A DNA stretch of 64,000 nucleotides from Hydrogenophaga aromaticivorans (GTDB lineage: Bacteria > Pseudomonadota > Gammaproteobacteria > Burkholderiales > Burkholderiaceae_C): assembly GCF_013387465.1 (NCBI RefSeq), contig NZ_VYGV01000027.1, forward strand, positions 101,865 to 165,864, written 5' to 3'. The notes below the pieces were generated by a model. That model saw only the letters and a program-made list of their open reading frames with translations. It was not told the DNA's origin and did no database searches. How positions within the stretch are numbered: position 1 is the first letter of the stretch; each line of letters starts with the position of its first letter. Below, piece after piece: positions 51,757 to 59,152 of the stretch. Made by a program: the position numbers and the translations under genes.

Positions 51757-52790
51757 GCGGCCTGCTGGAGATCGCACAACCCGGCATCGGCACCACCGTG
51801 CAGGACCGCGGCCGCGCGGGCCACCGGCACCACGGCATGCCGCTCTCCGGCTGGCTCGACGGACCGCTGGCCCGCGCGGCCAACGCCCTGCTCGGCAACC
51901 CGCCCGACGAGGCCGTGCTGGAGCTGCGCGGCACGGGCACGGTGTTGCGTGTGAAGGCCGGGCCGGTGCGCGTGGCGCTGGCGGGCCGCATCGCCGCCAC
52001 CTGCCTGCGCAGCGACAGCAGCCGCGGCCCCCTGCCCGCCTGGCAAAGCGTCACGCTGCGCGAAGGCGACCAACTGCAGCTCGGCCCGGCCGAGAGCGGT
52101 TGCGCCTACCTGGCCGTGGCCGGCGGGCTGCTCATGGAGCCCCAGCTCGGCAGCCGCGCCAGCTACTGGCGCGCCGGGCTGGCCGGCGTGCTGGGCCGCG
52201 CCTTCCGCCCGGGTGACACGCTGCCCTGCGGCGCCTGGAGCCACGCCGATCCGAGGGAGTGGCGCTGCCGGTCTCCCTGGACCGCCAACGAAGGCCCGGT
52301 GCGCGTGCTGCTCGGCCCGCAGCAGGATCATTTCACCGCCGACGCCATCGCGCAGTTCCTGAGCCAGGACTGGGAAGCCACCGCCGCGCAGGACCGCATG
52401 GGCCTTCGGTTTCAGGGCCAGGCGCTGGCGCACATCAACGCTGCCGCGGCGGACATCGTGTCCGACGGCGTGACGCCCGGCGCGATCCAGGTGCCGGCCA
52501 ACGGCCAGCCCATCGTGCTGCTCGCCGACGGCCAGACCGTGGGCGGCTACCCCAAGATCGCCACCGTGATCAGCGCCGACCTGCCCCGGCTCGCGCACCT
52601 GAAGCCCGGCACGCGCGTGCGCTTTGAAGCCGTGACCCACGAAGCGGCACACCGCGCCTTGCTGGACGAACATCAACGCTGGCAGCGCTGGCTCGCCTCG
52701 CGCGAAACCTTCCTGCCGCCCGGCACGGTGGACGAGGCCGCACTCTACGCATCCAATCTGATCGACGGCATGCAACGCGCCGACCCCTGA
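51753..52790 (+). CDS. pxpC: 5-oxoprolinase subunit C
   Basis: A 345-residue KipA/allophanate-hydrolase-subunit-2 protein. GIGTTVQDRGRAGHRHHGMP and SGWLDGPLARAANALLGNP mark its N terminus; CAYLAVAGGLLMEPQLGSR, VLLGPQQDHFTADAIAQF, and VSDGVTPGAIQVPANGQPIV its later conserved blocks. It likely activates the 5-oxoproline carboxyl or lactam with ATP together with PxpB. Coupled to pxpB by a 4-nt overlap; pxpA follows after 13 nt. Confidence 0.93.
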   Translation: MSGLLEIAQPGIGTTVQDRGRAGHRHHGMPLSGWLDGPLARAANALLGNPPDEAVLELRGTGTVLRVKAGPVRVALAGRIAATCLRSDSSRGPLPAWQSVTLREGDQLQLGPAESGCAYLAVAGGLLMEPQLGSRASYWRAGLAGVLGRAFRPGDTLPCGAWSHADPREWRCRSPWTANEGPVRVLLGPQQDHFTADAIAQFLSQDWEATAAQDRMGLRFQGQALAHINAAAADIVSDGVTPGAIQVPANGQPIVLLADGQTVGGYPKIATVISADLPRLAHLKPGTRVRFEAVTHEAAHRALLDEHQRWQRWLASRETFLPPGTVDEAALYASNLIDGMQRADP

Positions 52791-52803
52791 ACAGGAGTAC
52801 CCG

Positions 52804-53577
52804 ATGACCCAAACGACCATCAACCTCAACGCCGACCTCGGCGAAAGCTTCGGCGCCTGGCGCATGGGCGACGACGCAGCGCTGCTGCAGGTCATTGGCA
52901 GCGCCAACATCGCCTGCGGTTTTCACGCGGGCGACCCGGTCGTGATGCGCGAGACCGTGCGCCTGGCGCAGGCCAACGGCGTGAGCCTGGGTGCCCACCC
53001 GGCCTTCCCCGACCTGCAGGGTTTCGGCCGACGCGCCATGCAGCTGTCGACCCAGGAGCTGGAAGCCACCATCCTCTACCAGGTGGGCGCGCTGCAGGCC
53101 ATGGCCGCGGCCGAAGGCGGCCGTGTCACGCACGTCAAGCCGCACGGCGCGCTCAACAACATCGCCTGCGCCGACGCCGAAGTGGCCGCCACCGTGGCAC
53201 GCGCCGTGCGGGCGCTGGACCGCGAGCTCATCCTGCTCGCGCCAGCCCTCTCGGCGCTGGAAGCGGCCGGCGATGCGGCCGGCCTGCGCGTGGGCCACGA
53301 GGTGTTTGCCGACCGCACCTACCAACAAGACGGCCAGCTCACGCCCCGCTCGCAGCCCGGCGCTGTGCTGCACGACGCCCTGGCCTGCGTGCAACACGTG
53401 CTGCGCATGCTTGACGCGGGGGGCATCGTCACCGCCGACGGCCAGCGCCTGCCCACCCCCATACACAGCATCTGCGTGCACGGCGATGGGCCCGACGCCG
53501 TGGCCTCGGCGCAGCAGATCCGCCTCGCGCTGGAGAAGGCGGGTTACCAGCTCGCACCGCTGACCGCGCTGGTCTGA
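52804..53577 (+). CDS. pxpA: 5-oxoprolinase subunit A
   Basis: A 257-residue LamB/YcsF-family protein. NLNADLGESFGAWRMGDD holds catalytic acidic residues; SANIACGFHAGDPVVM, SLGAHPAFPDLQGFGRR, VKPHGALNN and the late SICVHGDGPDAV are all conserved. It is the hydrolytic subunit that splits the activated ring to L-glutamate. An AGGAG lies before the ATG. As the third gene of pxpBCA it completes an ATP-dependent 5-oxoprolinase. Confidence 0.95.
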   Translation: MTQTTINLNADLGESFGAWRMGDDAALLQVIGSANIACGFHAGDPVVMRETVRLAQANGVSLGAHPAFPDLQGFGRRAMQLSTQELEATILYQVGALQAMAAAEGGRVTHVKPHGALNNIACADAEVAATVARAVRALDRELILLAPALSALEAAGDAAGLRVGHEVFADRTYQQDGQLTPRSQPGAVLHDALACVQHVLRMLDAGGIVTADGQRLPTPIHSICVHGDGPDAVASAQQIRLALEKAGYQLAPLTALV

Positions 53578-53612
53578 GAGGCTGAGAGTCTTTCGTCCGT
53601 GCCCGCCTTGCA

Positions 53613-53701
53613 CGCCAAAACGGCCCAGCTCGTCGTTGCAAATGCTCGCCGTAGCCCGAGCTACGGCTGTGCCTTGCGCCTAGATCCGGGCCGTTTTGGC
53701 G
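53613..53701. repeat. Three-tier palindromic element between pxpA and rdgC
   Basis: The outer 14-bp arms CGCCAAAACGGCCC (53613-53626) and GGGCCGTTTTGGCG (53688-53701) are perfect. The inner 8-bp stem GCCGTAGC/GCTACGGC (53648-53655 with 53660-53667) has loop CCGA. A GCAA/TTGC step lies between. It folds into one long stem as DNA or RNA. It could be a convergent terminator-like structure, a mobile REP-like element, or a small RNA; no long T run follows. Confidence 0.6.
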
Positions 53702-53768
53702 CGCCTTTCAGGCCCGGCCAAAAAACTCTCTGCCTCTGAACCCCTGGGTTGGGCTGGGTATCATCAAA

Positions 53769-53806
53769 GCCCCTCACCCCAACCCCCTCCCGCTGCCGGG
53801 AGGGGG
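53769..53806 (+). repeat. CCCCT-ACCCCA-type repeat, copy 2, with hairpin
   Basis: GCCCCTCACCCCAACCCCCTCCCG at 53769-53792 matches the minus-strand copy at 50937-50960. It runs into a perfect 10-bp stem (53783-53792 with 53797-53806) with loop CTGC. Together with the palindrome before it, this accounts for most of the 268-nt gene-free gap before rdgC. Confidence 0.6.
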
Positions 53807-53845
53807 CGCCGGTCCACAACGCACCGGCACAACCCAAGGAATTCC

Positions 53846-54853
53846 GTGTTCAAGAATGTAACGATCTACCGCATCGCGCCCGGCTGGACGGCGACGCTGG
53901 AGTCGATGGAAACCGCGCTCGACGCGGCCCGTTTTGTGCCCTGCGGTGCCACGCAGGACAAGGCCGTGGGCTGGGTCGAGCCGCGCGGCGAGGCGCATGG
54001 CCCGCTGGTCGAATCCGTGGCCGGGCAGCGCATCCTCAAATTGATGATCGAGACCAAGGCCGTGCCCGGCTCGGTCGTGCGCGAGAAGGCGGACGAAGAA
54101 GCCGAACACATCGAGGCCACCACCGGACGCAAGCCCGGCAAGAAGCAGATGAAAGAACTGCGCGAAGACGCGCTGCTGTCCCTGCTCCCGCAGGCCTTTC
54201 CACGCCGCATGGGCGTGTGGGTCTGGATCGACCTGGCCAACGGCCTGCTGGTCACCGACGCCAGCAGCCAGGGCAAGCTCGACGAGCTGGTGACCGCCCT
54301 GGTCAACGCCTTCAACGACCTGTCGCTCACCCTGCTGCAGACCGCCGTGACGCCGCAGACCGCGATGACTTCGTGGCTCTCGGCCCCGGTGTCCGACGAA
54401 GACGAAGGCGGCGCACCGGGTGGCTTCGCGGTCGAGCGCGAGTGCGAACTGAAATCGGGCGACGAAGAGAAGTCGGTCGTCAAGTTCACGCGCCACAACC
54501 TCGCCACCGACGAGGTGCGCAAACACATCGTTGAGGGCAAGCTGCCCACGCGCCTGGCCCTGAGCTGGGAAGGCCGCATCGGCTTCGTGCTCACCGAGTC
54601 CATGCAGCTCAAGAAACTCGCGTTCCTCGAAGGCGTGTTCGACGACCGCGCCGCCGACGGCGAAAGCGGCTTCGACACCGACGTGGCACTGAGCACCGGC
54701 GAGCTGAACAAGCTGATCCCCGAACTGATCGAAGCCCTGGGCGGCGAGATCGTGCCCGGCATGGCGATGCCCGATGCACCAACGGCCGCACCGGCCAAAC
54801 CCAAACAGGAAGCCGTCACCGCCGTGGGCGACGACGAAGACCCACCGTTTTGA
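53846..54853 (+). CDS. rdgC: Recombination-associated protein RdgC
   Basis: A 335-residue RdgC, a nucleoid-associated ring protein that limits RecA loading. FKNVTIYRIAPGW opens the conserved N terminus, ALLSLLPQAFPRRMGVWVWID and KLDELVTALVNAFNDL follow. It is about 30 residues longer than E. coli RdgC, mostly as an Ala/Pro/Lys-rich tail. The start is GTG at 53846, preceded by AAGGAA; the in-frame ATG at 53696 would translate the repeat region. Confidence 0.92.
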   Translation: MFKNVTIYRIAPGWTATLESMETALDAARFVPCGATQDKAVGWVEPRGEAHGPLVESVAGQRILKLMIETKAVPGSVVREKADEEAEHIEATTGRKPGKKQMKELREDALLSLLPQAFPRRMGVWVWIDLANGLLVTDASSQGKLDELVTALVNAFNDLSLTLLQTAVTPQTAMTSWLSAPVSDEDEGGAPGGFAVERECELKSGDEEKSVVKFTRHNLATDEVRKHIVEGKLPTRLALSWEGRIGFVLTESMQLKKLAFLEGVFDDRAADGESGFDTDVALSTGELNKLIPELIEALGGEIVPGMAMPDAPTAAPAKPKQEAVTAVGDDEDPPF

Positions 54854-54867
54854 TTCCCCACTGAGCC

Positions 54868-55251
54868 ATGCTGCAAGTGATCGCCATCAGCCTCGGTGCC
54901 AGCATCGGCGCGCTCTCGCGCTGGCAGCTCAGCCTGTGGCTCAACCAGGGCCACGCGGTGTTGCCCTGGGGCACGCTCACGGCGAACTGGACCGGGGCCT
55001 GGCTGGTGGGCGTGGCGGTGGTGTTTTTCCAGAGCCAGACGCAACTGGACCCGGCCTGGCGTCTCGCCATCGTGACCGGCTTTCTGGGCGCGCTCACCAC
55101 GTTTTCCACCTTCTCGGTGGAGGTGGTGAGCATGCTGCAGCACGGCCGCTGGCTGCTCGCCACGGGCACCGCGGTCCTGCATCTGCTCGGCTCGCTGCTG
55201 CTCACGGTGCTCGGCATGAAGATGGCGGGCTGGTGGTGGACCCCGGCCTGA
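54868..55251 (+). CDS. crcB: Fluoride exporter CrcB/Fluc
   Basis: A 127-residue membrane protein with four helices. ISLGASIGALSRWQLSLW is the N-terminal motif; WGTLTANWTGAWLVG holds the conserved Asn; GFLGALTTFSTFSVE carries the phenylalanines and Thr/Ser of the fluoride pathway. It works as a dual-topology dimer. It starts 14 nt after rdgC, leaving no room for a fluoride riboswitch there, so fluoride control, if any, is elsewhere. Confidence 0.93.
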   Translation: MLQVIAISLGASIGALSRWQLSLWLNQGHAVLPWGTLTANWTGAWLVGVAVVFFQSQTQLDPAWRLAIVTGFLGALTTFSTFSVEVVSMLQHGRWLLATGTAVLHLLGSLLLTVLGMKMAGWWWTPA

Positions 55252-55369
55252 CGCTGACGCGCTGACGGCCAGAGAGCCGAACCTCCGGCACTGGGTGCGG
55301 TATCGCACAGACGCTCTCGGGACATGGGCCCAGATTGGGCGTCTCAGAACTTGCCGCTGGAGGCCGATC

Positions 55370-56440
55370 ATGATCCAGATTCGCAAAGGGCAGGCGCCCG
55401 CCCCCTTGGCACGGGCGCCATTCGCCGAGCGCTTCCGCGCCTCGTTCATGGACCCGGCCTTCCGCGCGGAAGACCCGTCCATCGACCGGCTCGAAGCCAT
55501 CGCCTGGGCCGCCTTCAGCGAAGGCCGCAAGGCACCGTTCACCCACAAGGCAGGCGAAGGCTACGCGGACCCGGACTACGAGCTGTCCGACGAATGGGTC
55601 GCCACCAAGGACCGCTTGCAGGCGGCCCAATCGCGCTGGGCCGACCCGGCAACGCCGTCGCGCGTGCTGCTGGTCTGCGGCTCGGCGCGCAACGACGGCA
55701 CCTGCCCGGGTGAAATCTCCAAGAGCTTTCGGCTGATGGAGACGGCCCGCGAGGTGCTGGAACCGCTGGGCCTGCAGACCGATGTGCTGGACCTGAGCCT
55801 GCTCACCTCCGACTACGGGCTGAAGATCCACCCCTGCAAGGGCTGCCTGTCCACCGCCATGCCACTGTGCCACTGGCCCTGCAGCTGTTACCCCAACCAC
55901 GCGCTGAACCAGACCAACGACTGGATGGCACAGATCTACGAGCGCTGGACCGCGGCCCACGCCGTGCTGATCGTCACCCCGGTCTACTGGTACCAGAGCC
56001 CGAGTCCGCTCAAGCTGATGATGGACCGCATGGTGTGTGCCGATGGCGGCAACCCCGACCCCACCGCGACGGGAGGCAAAGACCCCGCCAAAGCCAAAGC
56101 CTTGGAGATGGCCGGCTGGAGCTACCCGCAGCACCTGGCCGGCCGGGCCTACGGCGTGCTGGTGCACGGCGACGTGGCCGGCATCGAAGGGGCGCGGCGC
56201 TCGCTGTGCGACTGGCTGGACTGGATGGGTTTGCTCGACGCGGGCGCCCAGGCCCGGCTGGACCGCTACATCGGCTACTACGAACCCTACGCCAACAGCC
56301 ACGAAGCCCTGGACCGGGATGAAGACCTGCAGGAAGAGACCCGCAACGTGGCACGGGCCGTGGCCCAGGCCGTGGTCGAGCTGCGCGTCGGCCGGCTGCA
56401 GGCGGCGCGGCCTGCACTGAAACGCCCGCGACCCAAGTAG
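55370..56440 (+). CDS. Flavodoxin-fold NAD(P)H oxidoreductase with Cys cluster
   Basis: A 356-residue protein. Residues about 95-280 are an NADPH-dependent FMN reductase/flavodoxin fold (VLLVCGSARNDGTCPGEIS for FMN phosphate, VLIVTPVYWYQSPSPLKL). A dense cysteine patch lies in between: KIHPCKGCLSTAMPLCHWPC and then SCYPN, six cysteines in about 20 residues. That spacing could bind a metal or Fe-S cluster, as in iron-sulfur flavoproteins, but the spacing differs from the classic CX2CX2CX5C. GGAGG precedes the ATG. It is the last gene before the nos region. Confidence 0.75.
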   Translation: MIQIRKGQAPAPLARAPFAERFRASFMDPAFRAEDPSIDRLEAIAWAAFSEGRKAPFTHKAGEGYADPDYELSDEWVATKDRLQAAQSRWADPATPSRVLLVCGSARNDGTCPGEISKSFRLMETAREVLEPLGLQTDVLDLSLLTSDYGLKIHPCKGCLSTAMPLCHWPCSCYPNHALNQTNDWMAQIYERWTAAHAVLIVTPVYWYQSPSPLKLMMDRMVCADGGNPDPTATGGKDPAKAKALEMAGWSYPQHLAGRAYGVLVHGDVAGIEGARRSLCDWLDWMGLLDAGAQARLDRYIGYYEPYANSHEALDRDEDLQEETRNVARAVAQAVVELRVGRLQAARPALKRPRPK

Positions 56441-56618
56441 CGCAACGGGCGCCAGTGGACGCTGCGCCGAGCTCGATGAAAAGGGCTTGCCGCGCGGCAC
56501 TGCGCGCGCTGACCACGCTCTCCAACTTCTCGGTTGCGGTGGCATCCCATGCTGCAGGCATGGCTTCGCGCTGGCGCCTCACCGAAACCACGCATGGGCA
56601 CGGCTGGAACAGCTGAAA

Positions 56619-56632
56619 TTGATCCATATCAA
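56619..56632. promoter_or_regulatory. FNR/CRP-family box upstream of the nos cluster
   Basis: TTGAT-CCAT-ATCAA is a perfect FNR/Anr/Dnr consensus. It sits 52 nt before the ATG of the small first gene, compatible with activation of a promoter just downstream. The rest of the 244-nt gap (56441-56684) shows no gene. Confidence 0.85.
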
Positions 56633-56684
56633 TTTTCTTTAAATATTCACTGAAAATGAATGATATCGAGCTTATAGTCCGCGC

Positions 56685-57062
56685 ATGCCCAGTTTTCAGC
56701 ACCCCCAACGAGCCCGCCAGCGCTGGGTCTTGTTGTGCCTTCTGCTCTGCTGGGGAATCGTTTTTGCATCACCGCTGTTGACCCACCGCGGCATGACGGA
56801 GGTCTGCAGCGGCAGTGGCGTCAAGTGGGTCGATGCCGACGACAGCCCGGACTCGGTGCCTGTCCCGACGCTGGATTGCGCCTTGTGCCTGCCGCCGTTC
56901 CTGCCCGCGCCAACGGCCCACCCACCGTTCACCGGACGGCACAACCACCACACGCTGACGGCTTGTGCCGAGCGCCGTGCGCACACCTCTCCCGCGGCCA
57001 TGCCACCTCCTGCGCGTGGCCCACCCCATTTCCAAACCCAAACCCAAAAGGTTCACACATGA
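56685..57062 (+). CDS. Small DUF2946-like membrane protein, first gene of the nos unit
   Basis: A 125-residue protein with one N-terminal hydrophobic helix (RWVLLCLLLCWGIVFA). After it come Cys/His-rich elements (TEVCSGSGVK, LDCALCLPPF, GRHNHHTLTAC) with CxxC and HNHH motifs. The pattern fits the DUF2946 family, often near copper genes, so a role in copper handling for NosZ is possible; that is inference. It is directly behind the FNR box, and its stop overlaps the nosZ start in ATGA, so nosZ translation depends on it. Confidence 0.68.
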   Translation: MPSFQHPQRARQRWVLLCLLLCWGIVFASPLLTHRGMTEVCSGSGVKWVDADDSPDSVPVPTLDCALCLPPFLPAPTAHPPFTGRHNHHTLTACAERRAHTSPAAMPPPARGPPHFQTQTQKVHT

Positions 57063-58990
57063 AAAGCGACAGCAGCTTGCCTTCCAAAGACACCACCGCA
57101 TGGGGTCGTCGACGTTTCCTGAACACCGCCGCACTGGCGGGACTGACGATGGGCGCCGCGGCCTGCACCGAAAAAGAATCCGGTGCCGCCAACGCCCCCG
57201 CCGCAGCGCCGGCCGCGGCCCCCGATGCCGCACACAGCGGCGCCAACGCCACGCACCTCAAGCCCGGCGAACTCGACACCTACTACGGCCTGTGGAGTGG
57301 CGGCCACACCGGTGACATGCGCGTGCTCGGCCTGCCCTCGGGCCGCGAACTCATGCGCATCCCCTGCTTCGTGCCCGACGCGCTGGTGGGCTGGGGCATC
57401 ACCAACGAGTCCAAGAAGATCATGGGCACCAAGCCCGATGGCTCGCTGCGCTACACGGTGGGCGACTCGCACCACACGCACGCCTCCTACAAGGACGGCA
57501 ACTACGACGGCCGCTACGCCTGGATCAACGACAAGATCAACGCACGCATCGCGCGCATCCGCCTGGACTACTTCATCTGCGACAAGATCACGCAGCTGCC
57601 CAACGTGCAGGGCTTCCACGGCATCTTCCCCGACAAGGCCGACCCGGTGGATCCCGCGATCAACTACACCACGCGGGTGTTCTGTGGCGCCGAGTTCTCC
57701 ATCCCGCTGCCCAACGCCGGTCTGGACGATGGTTCCAAGTACCGCTCGATGTTCACCTGCGTGGACGCCGAGAGCATGGAAGTGCGCTGGCAAGTGCTGA
57801 TCGACGGCAACTGCGACCTGACCGCCACGTCCTACGACGGCAAGCTCGCGGCCACCAACCAGTACAACATCGAGATGGGCGTCACCTATGAAGACATGAT
57901 GTCGTCCGAGCGCGATGCCTGCCTGTTCTTCAACATCGCCCGCATCGAAGCGGCGGTGAAGGCCGGCAAGTTCAAGACCGTGGGCACCTCCAAGGTGCCG
58001 GTGGTCGACGGCACGCACGAGGCCAACCAGGACCCCACCACCGCGCTGACCGCCTACGTCTCCGTGCCCAAGAACCCGCACGGCGTCAACGCCAGCCCGG
58101 ACGGCAAGTACTTCATCTGCGCCGGCAAGCTCTCGCCCACCGCCACCGTGATCGACCTGAGCAAGGTGCTCGAGTGGTTCGACGGCAAGCTGGAAAAGCT
58201 GGACGCGTCCATCGTGGCCGAGGTCGAGATCGGCCTGGGTCCTCTGCACACCGCCTTTGACGGTCGTGGCAACGCCTACACCACGCTGTTCCTGGACAGC
58301 CAGGTCGTGAAATGGAACGTGGACGCCGCGATCAAGTTCCACGCCGGTGACAAGGCCGCCAAATACGTGGTCGATCGCATCGACGTGCAGTACCAGCCGG
58401 GTCACCTGAACGCCAGCCAGTCCGAAACCAAGGCCGCCGACGGCAAGTACCTGGCCGTGGGCTGCAAGTTCTCCAAGGACCGCTTCCTGCCGGTCGGTCC
58501 GCTGCACGCCGAAAACGAGCAGCTGATCGACATCTCGGGTGACAAGATGGTGCTGCTGGCCGACCACCCGGTGCGTGGCGAGCCGCACGACTTCATCATC
58601 TTCAAGCGCGAGCTGCTCCAGCCCAAGCAGGTCTATTCGCTCGACGACTTCCCGCTGGCCATCAAGGACCCGAAAGAGTCCGGCGTGTTCCGCGACGGCA
58701 AGAAGGTCACGGTGAAGATGACGTCGCAGGCGCCGGCGTTCAGCCTGCGCGAGTTCAAGCTCAAGAAGGGCGATGAGGTCACGCTGATCCTCACCAACCT
58801 CGACAAGATCGAAGACCTGACGCACGGGTTCGCGATCCCCAACTACAACGTGAACTTCATCGTCAACCCGCAGGAGACGGCATCGGTCACATTCATCGCC
58901 GACCAGCCGGGCGTGTTCTGGTGCTATTGCACGCACTTCTGCCATGCACTGCACCTGGAGATGCGCACCCGCATGATCGTGGAGGCATGA
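57059..58990 (+). CDS. nosZ: Nitrous oxide reductase, clade I
   Basis: A 643-residue NosZ that reduces N2O to N2 in the periplasm. A Tat signal with RRRFLNTAALAG is at the N terminus, marking the clade I type. The CuZ histidines lie in the seven-bladed propeller (DSHHTHAS, NPHGVNASPDG, GLGPLHTAFDG, GEPHDF). The C-terminal cupredoxin has the CuA ligands in CYCTHFCHALHLEM near residue 620. An Ala-rich linker follows the signal; AAAC at its end is a weak lipobox-like Cys. It lies ahead of nosR rather than behind it, and is coupled to the small upstream gene. Confidence 0.98.
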   Translation: MKSDSSLPSKDTTAWGRRRFLNTAALAGLTMGAAACTEKESGAANAPAAAPAAAPDAAHSGANATHLKPGELDTYYGLWSGGHTGDMRVLGLPSGRELMRIPCFVPDALVGWGITNESKKIMGTKPDGSLRYTVGDSHHTHASYKDGNYDGRYAWINDKINARIARIRLDYFICDKITQLPNVQGFHGIFPDKADPVDPAINYTTRVFCGAEFSIPLPNAGLDDGSKYRSMFTCVDAESMEVRWQVLIDGNCDLTATSYDGKLAATNQYNIEMGVTYEDMMSSERDACLFFNIARIEAAVKAGKFKTVGTSKVPVVDGTHEANQDPTTALTAYVSVPKNPHGVNASPDGKYFICAGKLSPTATVIDLSKVLEWFDGKLEKLDASIVAEVEIGLGPLHTAFDGRGNAYTTLFLDSQVVKWNVDAAIKFHAGDKAAKYVVDRIDVQYQPGHLNASQSETKAADGKYLAVGCKFSKDRFLPVGPLHAENEQLIDISGDKMVLLADHPVRGEPHDFIIFKRELLQPKQVYSLDDFPLAIKDPKESGVFRDGKKVTVKMTSQAPAFSLREFKLKKGDEVTLILTNLDKIEDLTHGFAIPNYNVNFIVNPQETASVTFIADQPGVFWCYCTHFCHALHLEMRTRMIVEA

Positions 58991-59100
58991 GCGCAGCGCC
59001 GGGCCGCCCCAAGCAAGCTCGCACCGGAGTGCGAAGCACGAAGGTAGGCCCGTAGGCTTTCAAAACCTCCCCCCGGGGAGGTCCTGCTTTGCCGGGTCCG
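58991..59100 (-). repeat. Intergenic GC-rich repeat, copy E
   Basis: Right after the nosZ stop, the minus strand reads GCTTGGGGCGGCCCGGCG (core 58997-59013). A hairpin-like CCTCCCCCCGGGGAGG lies near 59066-59085. The 162-nt nosZ-nosR gap holds only this, with no gene. Confidence 0.7.
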
Positions 59101-59152
59101 ATGCCCGCGCCGTGTGGCGCTGGCATCGGGCTCTGCCCCCTGGACCCCAACG

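Noticed and set aside
54854..54867. Fluoride riboswitch in front of crcB
   Set aside because: Only 14 nt separate rdgC and crcB, and no riboswitch fold could fit there.
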